Source: Williamsia phyllosphaerae (GTDB lineage Bacteria; Actinomycetota; Actinomycetes; Mycobacteriales; Mycobacteriaceae). Taken from it: DNA of 64,000 nt. The translations under genes were made by a program, and so were the position numbers. Below are positions 58,337 through 64,000 of the stretch, one piece after another (positions within the stretch are counted from its first letter, which is position 1; every line of letters begins with the position of its first letter). The DNA is taken from the NCBI RefSeq assembly GCF_014635305.1, contig NZ_BMCS01000001.1, positions 2,418,001-2,482,000 on the forward strand. The letters are read 5' to 3'. The notes under the pieces were generated by a model, which did no database searches, was not told the DNA's origin, and worked only from the letters and a program-made list of their open reading frames with translations.

Positions 58337-59140
58337 TCAGATGTAGGCGAGACCCACCGTCGGCACGATCGTGCAGCCGACGTTCTTGCCCTTGATCTTG
58401 GTGGTGACGTTGCCGTAGATCGCCGACAGCACGCGGCCTTTGCCGGTGTTCGCGATCGCGGTGAACGTACCGGGACCGTTGACGGCGTTGATCTTCTCGT
58501 TGCGCTTGAGGTTGATCTGGCCGGTCCGACCGGTGTCGATGTTGATCCAGATCGCGATCAGCGGGGCGCGGTTGTTGTCGACCGCGGGACCGGTCCCGAG
58601 GCTCGTGTAGACCAGGCCGGCCTGGCCGCGGCCGGGGCCGGGGGCCGGGGCCTTCTGTGGGCCCGCGGTCACCAGTGCGGTGCCGACGGAGTTGCCGTCG
58701 GGGAGGCAGCCGATACCGATGGTCGGGTACAGGAACTGCTGGATGCGCGGGGCGTTCGGACCGGTCGGGATGATCGGGTCGTTCTTGGCGGCGACCTTCG
58801 CGACCTGGGACGGCTTCGCCGTGTTGTCGAGGAACCCGACCACGGTGTTCCAGATCTCGCCGACGGCCGGTGGCATGCCCGGGACCGAGGCGAGTGCCTT
58901 CGCCTGCGAGGCGATGTCGGCGTTGACCTTGCCGTCGGGTCCTGCGGTGGCGACCGAGCCGACGATCGCGGGAACGAAGGCGCCGAGCGAGCTCAGCGTC
59001 TGCTGGTCCACCTTGGGCACGGCGGGTGCCGGAGCGCCCGAGGCCACTGCGGGTGCCGACAATGCGGTCGCGGCGGCCAGGGCGGTTACGCAGACGGCCC
59101 GGCGGGTCCAGGACCCCGGACGCACGTCACCAAAACGCAC
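58337..59140 (-). CDS. Secreted protein, paralogue of the gene at 57342
   Basis: 267 residues. Signal peptide GSWTRRAVCVTALAAATALSAP with cleavage near AVASGAP. The mature domain contains LYPTIGIGCLPDGNSVGTALVTAG, GLVYTSLGTGPAVDNNRAPLIAIWINIDTGRTGQINL and the end GKGRVLSAIYGNVTTKIKGKNVGCTIVPTVGLAYI, matching the paralogue next door in the last 40 residues. Two Cys (GIGCLP, VGCTIV) suggest a disulfide. GTG 59140 is chosen as the start nearest the signal; no strong ribosome site is seen. Function unknown. Confidence 0.78.
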   Translation of the reverse strand: MRFGDVRPGSWTRRAVCVTALAAATALSAPAVASGAPAPAVPKVDQQTLSSLGAFVPAIVGSVATAGPDGKVNADIASQAKALASVPGMPPAVGEIWNTVVGFLDNTAKPSQVAKVAAKNDPIIPTGPNAPRIQQFLYPTIGIGCLPDGNSVGTALVTAGPQKAPAPGPGRGQAGLVYTSLGTGPAVDNNRAPLIAIWINIDTGRTGQINLKRNEKINAVNGPGTFTAIANTGKGRVLSAIYGNVTTKIKGKNVGCTIVPTVGLAYI

Positions 59141-59368
59141 AATTACATCCCATCGTGTGTCGATCCGCGCTGACGGCGAATCGTGGTCGCACCGCGGGCG
59201 CAGACCGTTTGTCGTTGTCACTTCCCCCGACGCATCGCGTCGGGCGTCAGTGTAGGTGGTGACCGCGTGTCCGCGGCCGTCCAGGGACCCTAGCCTGGTA
59301 CTGGAGTGACAGATGGGGCTGGTGATCCGATCGTTACGGGGTCCACACCCGATCGACACCCGCGTCGA

Positions 59369-59701
59369 TCAGCCGTTCCGGCTGTCGAACATCTCGTGGA
59401 ACAGATCATCGATCGCGCCGGCCAGTGCGATGTCGAGCTCGGTCAGGCCCCCTGCGGAGTGCGTGCTCAGCGCGATCGTCACGGTTCGCCAGCGGATGTC
59501 GATGTCGGGGTGGTGGTCGCGGTTCTCGGCTTCGGTGGCGATCCGACCGACGAAGGCGATGCCGTCGAGGAAGGTGGGAGCCGAGAAATCCCGTCGGATG
59601 ACGGAGTCGCCGAAATCCCACTCCGGCAGCGCGGACGCCACCTCTGCGATGCGGTCGGCGCCCAGGAGTTCATCGCCGGTCTGGTCCTGTGAGGCAGTCA
59701 T
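59369..59701 (-). CDS. 4a-hydroxytetrahydrobiopterin (pterin-4a-carbinolamine) dehydratase-like protein
   Basis: 110 residues. The core [56 protein letters not shown] is the PCD/PhhB family: the DHHPDI motif holds the catalytic His pair and the C-terminal TH-x-GG-LT-D-x-LA block is typical. It dehydrates 4a-hydroxy-pterin to regenerate a pterin cofactor, or has a regulatory role. Start ATG 59701 (MTASQ) or ATG 59710 (MGFM). No phenylalanine hydroxylase gene is seen nearby. Confidence 0.88.
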   Translation of the reverse strand: [110 protein letters not shown]

Positions 59702-59799
59702 GAAACCCATGGTGGCACCGCGACACCGCCGACACGCCGCGTTCGCATCCGGCTGGTTAGATCGACGAGTAGCGCAGGGTCGAGCAGGAGGTCAATCGG

Positions 59800-60855
59800 G
59801 TGCAGCGGTGGGGTCGACAACAGCGGGGACAGCGGTGGGGTCGGGATGCGGTCACGATCGCCCTCGGGGCGGTACTGGTGGCGTCGCTGGCGTCGGCCTG
59901 CGGCAGTTCGGACACCTCCGGCGAGGTCACGCTGCTGACCCACGACTCGTTCGCGCTGCCCGACAGCGTCATCGCCGACTTCGAGAAGCAGTCCGGGCTC
60001 ACCCTCAAGATCGCCAAGTCCGGTGACGCCGGGCAACTCGCCTCGACGATCTCCCTCACCCCCGGCCGGCCCAAGGCCGACGCGGTCTACGGGATCGACA
60101 ACACCTTCGCCTCGCGCCCGGTGTCGGCGAACGCGCTCGAGGCGTACCGATCGCCCGCGTTGACCGGCGGGGCCCAGGAGTACTCGCTGACCGGAGCCGC
60201 GAAGGACCAGCTCACCCCGGTCGACCGCGGCGACGTGTGCATCAACGTCGACACGGCGTGGTTCGCGCAGCGCAACATCCCCGCGCCGACGTCGGTGAAC
60301 GATCTGACCGACCCGCGGTACAAGGGCGAGACCGTCGTGATGGACCCGGCGACCTCGTCGCCGGGCATGGGATTCCTGCTCGCGACCATCGCGCAGTTCC
60401 CCGCGGACTGGCAGAACTACTGGCGCGCGATGCGCACCAACGACGTCTCGGTCGAGGCGGGCTGGGACACCGGGTACAACCAGCAGTTCTCCGGCGGGGA
60501 GGGCAAGGGCCCCAAGCCCATCGTCGTCTCCTACGCGTCGTCGCCGGCCGCGAACCCGGCGACGAAGGCTCTGCTCGACAGCTGCTTCCGACAGGTCGAG
60601 TACGTCGGCGTGCTGCGCGGCGCGGCCAACACCGAGGGGGCGAAGAAGCTCGTCGACTTCATGCTCGGCGAACAGGTGCAGCAAGCCCTGCCCGACTCCA
60701 TGTACGTCTACCCGGTGCGGGACAACACCCCGCTGCCCGAGTCGTGGGCCAAGAACGCGCCGCTACCGGAATCGACGGTCGAGTTGTCGGCGGCGTCGAT
60801 CGCCAAGAACCGCGAGAGCTGGCAGCAGCAGTGGCGAACCATCATGGGGCGCTGA
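59800..60855 (+). CDS. ThiB-type substrate-binding lipoprotein of an ABC transporter
   Basis: 351 residues. A short basic N-terminus with a 9-residue repeat (QRWGRQQRG-QRWGRDAVT), then a lipoprotein signal (LGAVLVASLASAC). The mature protein reads VTLLTHDSFALPDSVIADFEKQSGLTLKIAKSGDAG, KADAVYGIDNTFAS, VMDPATSSPGMGFLLA and PIVVSYASSPA, matching ThiB/TbpA (thiamine) binding proteins. AGGAGG lies about 9 bases before GTG 59800. It is followed by a permease and ATPase, a complete importer. No TPP riboswitch sequence is visible before the operon, so the vitamin assignment rests on sequence alone. Confidence 0.85.
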   Translation: MQRWGRQQRGQRWGRDAVTIALGAVLVASLASACGSSDTSGEVTLLTHDSFALPDSVIADFEKQSGLTLKIAKSGDAGQLASTISLTPGRPKADAVYGIDNTFASRPVSANALEAYRSPALTGGAQEYSLTGAAKDQLTPVDRGDVCINVDTAWFAQRNIPAPTSVNDLTDPRYKGETVVMDPATSSPGMGFLLATIAQFPADWQNYWRAMRTNDVSVEAGWDTGYNQQFSGGEGKGPKPIVVSYASSPAANPATKALLDSCFRQVEYVGVLRGAANTEGAKKLVDFMLGEQVQQALPDSMYVYPVRDNTPLPESWAKNAPLPESTVELSAASIAKNRESWQQQWRTIMGR

Positions 60856-60910
60856 CATTCTCGCTGGCCAACTGACGTCGGGCGCATCCGGACGGCTCCG
60901 TTCGGTCGGG

Positions 60911-62515
60911 GTGGGCGCGATCGTCGTCGTCCCCCTGCTGTTCCTCGGTGTGTTCTTCGTCTGGCCGGTCGGTGCGCTGATCCGGCGCGCGTTCGACGTC
61001 TCCGACGGTGCCGGTCTCGGGGCACTGCTCGCGCGAACCGATGCGTGGGGACTGCTCGGCTTCACCCTCGCGCAGGCCGCCGGTTCGACCGTGGTCGCCC
61101 TCCTCGTCGCGGCCCCGATCGTCTGGTTGGTCGCGGTCGCGGCGCCTCGGTGGTCGACGGCGCTGATGGTCCTCGTGACGGTGCCGTTCGTGCTGCCGAC
61201 CGTGGTGGTCGGGATGGCCTTTCGCGCGCTGCTGGGCCGTGGCGGGCCGCTGGCCGGGCTGGGGTGGGATGGCTCGGTGTGGTCGATCCTCGCCGCGCAC
61301 GCCTTCCTCAACGTCGCGGTGATCGTCCGGGTCGTGGGGTCGGTGTGGCGCACGATGGACCCGCGGGCCGAACAGGCCGCACGCACCCTCGGCGCCACGC
61401 CGTGGCGGGCCTTTCGCACCGTCGTGCTCCCGCGCCTCGCCGCCCCGGTCCTCGCCTCGTCCGCGCTGGTGTTCCTGTTCTGCGCCAGCAGCTTCGGCGT
61501 GGTCCTCATCCTGGGCAACGGCCGGTGGCAGACGCTGGAGACGGCGATCTACACCCAGGCCATCGGCTACTTCGACATACCCGCGGCGGTGGCGCTCTCG
61601 ATGGTGCAGATCGTCCTGGTCGTCATCGTCGTCGGTGCCGCCCGCGTGCTCACCCCCCGCACCGAGGCGGTCGCGGCCAGGTCCGCGGTCCCGACGCCGT
61701 TGGCCGGTCTGCGTGCGGTGGGTGCCGCGGGGGCGACGGTGTGGGCGGTCGTCCTGCTCGTCGGCCCCCTCGCGGTGGTCGCGCTGCGCTCGGTCCGCCC
61801 CACCTCCGGGGGCTCGGTGACCGATCTCGACTCGTGGACGTTGTCCGGGTACCGATCGCTCACCGAATCGGTCAACGGCGAGACGCCCCTGCAGACCCTG
61901 CAGTACAGCGCGATCAGCGCACTGTGGGCGACCGTGCTGGCGATGACCGTCGGACTGCTCGGAGCCCTCGCGCTGGCGAGGTCGCGAGGCGCGGTCGCGA
62001 CCGTCGGAGCCGGGCTGGCGCTGCTGCCGCTCGGGGTGAGCGCGGTGACCGTCGGGTTCGGCTATCTCGTCGTGCTCGCGTCACTGCCCGCCGAGGTCGC
62101 CGCGTGGCCCGGGGTGGTCCCCGCGGTACAGGCGCTCATCGCCGCGCCGATCGTCATCCGCATCATCGCCCCCGCCCTAGCGGCCGTGCCGACGTCGCTG
62201 CGACACGCCGCGGCGAGTCTCGGCGCCTCACCCTGGCGTGTCTGGCGCACGGTCGACCTGCCACTGATCTGGCGATCTCTGGGCGTGGCCACGGCGTTCG
62301 CGTTCATCATCGCGCTCGGCGAGTTCGGGGCGACCGGCTTCGTGGCCCGGCCGGGCACCACCACGCTGCCGGTGCTGATCGGGTCCGCGTTGAACCGGCC
62401 CGGTGCCGACAGCCTCGCGACCGCCATGGCGTGTTCGATGCTGTTGATCGCGGCGACGGCGGTGGTCGTGGTCATCATGGAGTCCCTGCGCGGCGTGGAA
62501 GGCAGTGAGTTCTAG
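60911..62515 (+). CDS. ThiP-type ABC transporter permease
   Basis: 534 residues with about 12 membrane helices in two repeated halves. Each half carries an EAA-like loop: EQAARTLGATPWRAFRTVVLPRL in the first, and HAAASLGASPWRVWRTVDLPLI in the second, the coupling sites for the ATPase. This fused two-domain form is usual for ThiP and iron(III) permeases. GTG 60911 is used, but translation could begin upstream (for example at an ATT 56 bases earlier) since no ATG or GTG is available there. It is followed without a gap by the ATPase gene (TAG-ATG). Confidence 0.85.
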   Translation: MGAIVVVPLLFLGVFFVWPVGALIRRAFDVSDGAGLGALLARTDAWGLLGFTLAQAAGSTVVALLVAAPIVWLVAVAAPRWSTALMVLVTVPFVLPTVVVGMAFRALLGRGGPLAGLGWDGSVWSILAAHAFLNVAVIVRVVGSVWRTMDPRAEQAARTLGATPWRAFRTVVLPRLAAPVLASSALVFLFCASSFGVVLILGNGRWQTLETAIYTQAIGYFDIPAAVALSMVQIVLVVIVVGAARVLTPRTEAVAARSAVPTPLAGLRAVGAAGATVWAVVLLVGPLAVVALRSVRPTSGGSVTDLDSWTLSGYRSLTESVNGETPLQTLQYSAISALWATVLAMTVGLLGALALARSRGAVATVGAGLALLPLGVSAVTVGFGYLVVLASLPAEVAAWPGVVPAVQALIAAPIVIRIIAPALAAVPTSLRHAAASLGASPWRVWRTVDLPLIWRSLGVATAFAFIIALGEFGATGFVARPGTTTLPVLIGSALNRPGADSLATAMACSMLLIAATAVVVVIMESLRGVEGSEF

Positions 62516-63534
<1,019 letters not shown>

Positions 63535-63538
<4 letters not shown>

Positions 63539-63936
63539 GTCGGCTCGTCGTCGCGGGTGCGATCGTCGATTCCGGTCGGCTGCTGATGGCGCAACGCGCA
63601 CGCCCGGAACATCTGGCCGGCCTGTGGGAACTGCCCGGCGGCAAGGTCGAGGTGGGGGAGACCACCGCGGACGCGCTACGCCGGGAACTGGACGAGGAAC
63701 TGGACATCGAGGTGACGGTGGGCGAATCCGTCGGGGCGCCGGTCGACGTCGCCGACGGGGTCGCCCTCGTCGCGCTGCGTGCCGAACTGGTCGCCGGGAC
63801 ACCGCAGCCGCGAGAGCATCTCGCGATCCGGTGGGTCGACGCCGACGAACTCGCCGCGCTCTGCGCCCAGGGAGCCGTGGTTCCCGCCGACACGGCCTGG
63901 TTGCCCGATCTCGACGCGTTGCTACGAGGAGAGTAG
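63535..63936 (+). CDS. MutT-type Nudix hydrolase (MutT2-like)
   Basis: 133 residues. LVVAGAIVDSGRLLMAQRARPEHLAGLWELPGGKVEVGETTADALRRELDEELDIEVTVG contains the Nudix box (G-x5-E-x7-RELxEEL). LAGLWELPGGK is typical of MutT family members that hydrolyse oxidised or cytosine dNTPs. The start ATG 63535 overlaps the ATPase stop (ATGA), which places this enzyme in the transporter operon, an unusual but often seen type of coupling. Confidence 0.9.
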
Positions 63937-63941
63937 GACTC

Positions 63942-64000
63942 ATGTCATTGCCGCCGACCAGCCGCTTCGATCACGGGGACGAGACCGACCCGTTCGACAA
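63942..64000 (+). CDS. Start of a further gene (truncated by window end)
   Basis: GAGGAGAGTAGGACTC precedes ATG 63942, and 19 codons follow (MSLPPTSRFDHGDETDPFD) before the window ends. The first residues are hydrophilic and do not identify a family. It starts 5 bases after the MutT-type stop codon, so it probably belongs to the same operon. Confidence 0.55.
   Translation, partial: MSLPPTSRFDHGDETDPFD

Noticed and set aside
59702..59799. TPP riboswitch before the ThiB-type operon
   Set aside because: I see no CUGAGA and no ACCUGA-type core in the 98-bp spacer, and the space is too short for a complete THI element.

Overview
The window is GC-rich DNA from a mycolic-acid actinobacterium (order Mycobacteriales), most likely Gordonia or a close relative. 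Evidence is an Lsr2 nucleoid protein, an antigen-85-type mycolyltransferase, several F420/flavin luciferase-like oxidoreductases, a WS/DGAT-like acyltransferase, a mycobacterial-type N-acetylmuramoyl-L-alanine amidase, DUF6542 and many leaderless GTG/ATG starts. The genus is inferred from gene style only. The region looks mainly like chromosomal core. I see no insertion sequence, phage, integrase or CRISPR array.

Layout. 1-5.6 kb: end of a membrane-anchored DsbA-like protein, tRNA-Ala(GGC), lsr2, a DEAD-box RNA helicase, a DUF4190 protein, and a COG0523 (CobW-type) metallochaperone preceded by a probable leaderless cysteine-containing leader peptide. 5.7-15 kb: cell-wall amidase, SDR, nadE, fructosamine-kinase-like protein, DUF6542, rmuC, secreted beta-propeller protein, and the alkylation-repair pair AdaA-AlkA/Ogt. 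15-28.7 kb: CstA with its small YbdD partner, PQQ-type sugar dehydrogenase lipoprotein, a Rho-N-domain protein, DJ-1/PfpI, an F420 enzyme, an AI-2E-type transporter, ychF, a tight cluster (VOC, P-loop kinase, ATL, MFS, small membrane protein), SDR and YfcE-type phosphoesterase.

29-37.7 kb is the most distinctive part. A short tract of three tandem-repeat families is followed by a divergent catabolic locus: an HMG-CoA-lyase-like enzyme on the minus strand, and on the plus strand a GntR/FCD regulator, CaiB CoA transferase, HyuA, HyuB and an isochorismatase-type amidohydrolase. Two identical TTGCATACAA sites 74 bp apart lie between the two arms. The set fits ATP-dependent opening of a cyclic amide or imide (or a related carboxylation), amide hydrolysis, CoA activation and C-C cleavage. 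The substrate is unknown.

37.8-51.8 kb: mycolyltransferase, Nudix, a conserved unknown gene, a TetR regulator divergent from an FAD monooxygenase-cupin-OYE group with two copies of GTCAAC-N4-GTTGAC, enoyl-CoA hydratase, RecQ-like helicase, ROK kinase, cold-shock protein, a divergent LLM/ACAD-fold flavoenzyme pair, and a WS/DGAT-like protein with a degenerate motif. 51.8-64 kb: a Pro/Glu-rich peptide, a split transketolase with a MerR-type promoter, a protein with 14 perfectly phased decapeptide repeats, a lipoprotein, an HhH-GPD protein, a sugar MFS porter, two related secreted proteins, pterin dehydratase, a ThiB-type ABC transporter operon ending in a MutT Nudix gene, and the first codons of one more gene.

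Coordinates and motifs were read by eye. Family names rest on motif recognition, not on database searches.
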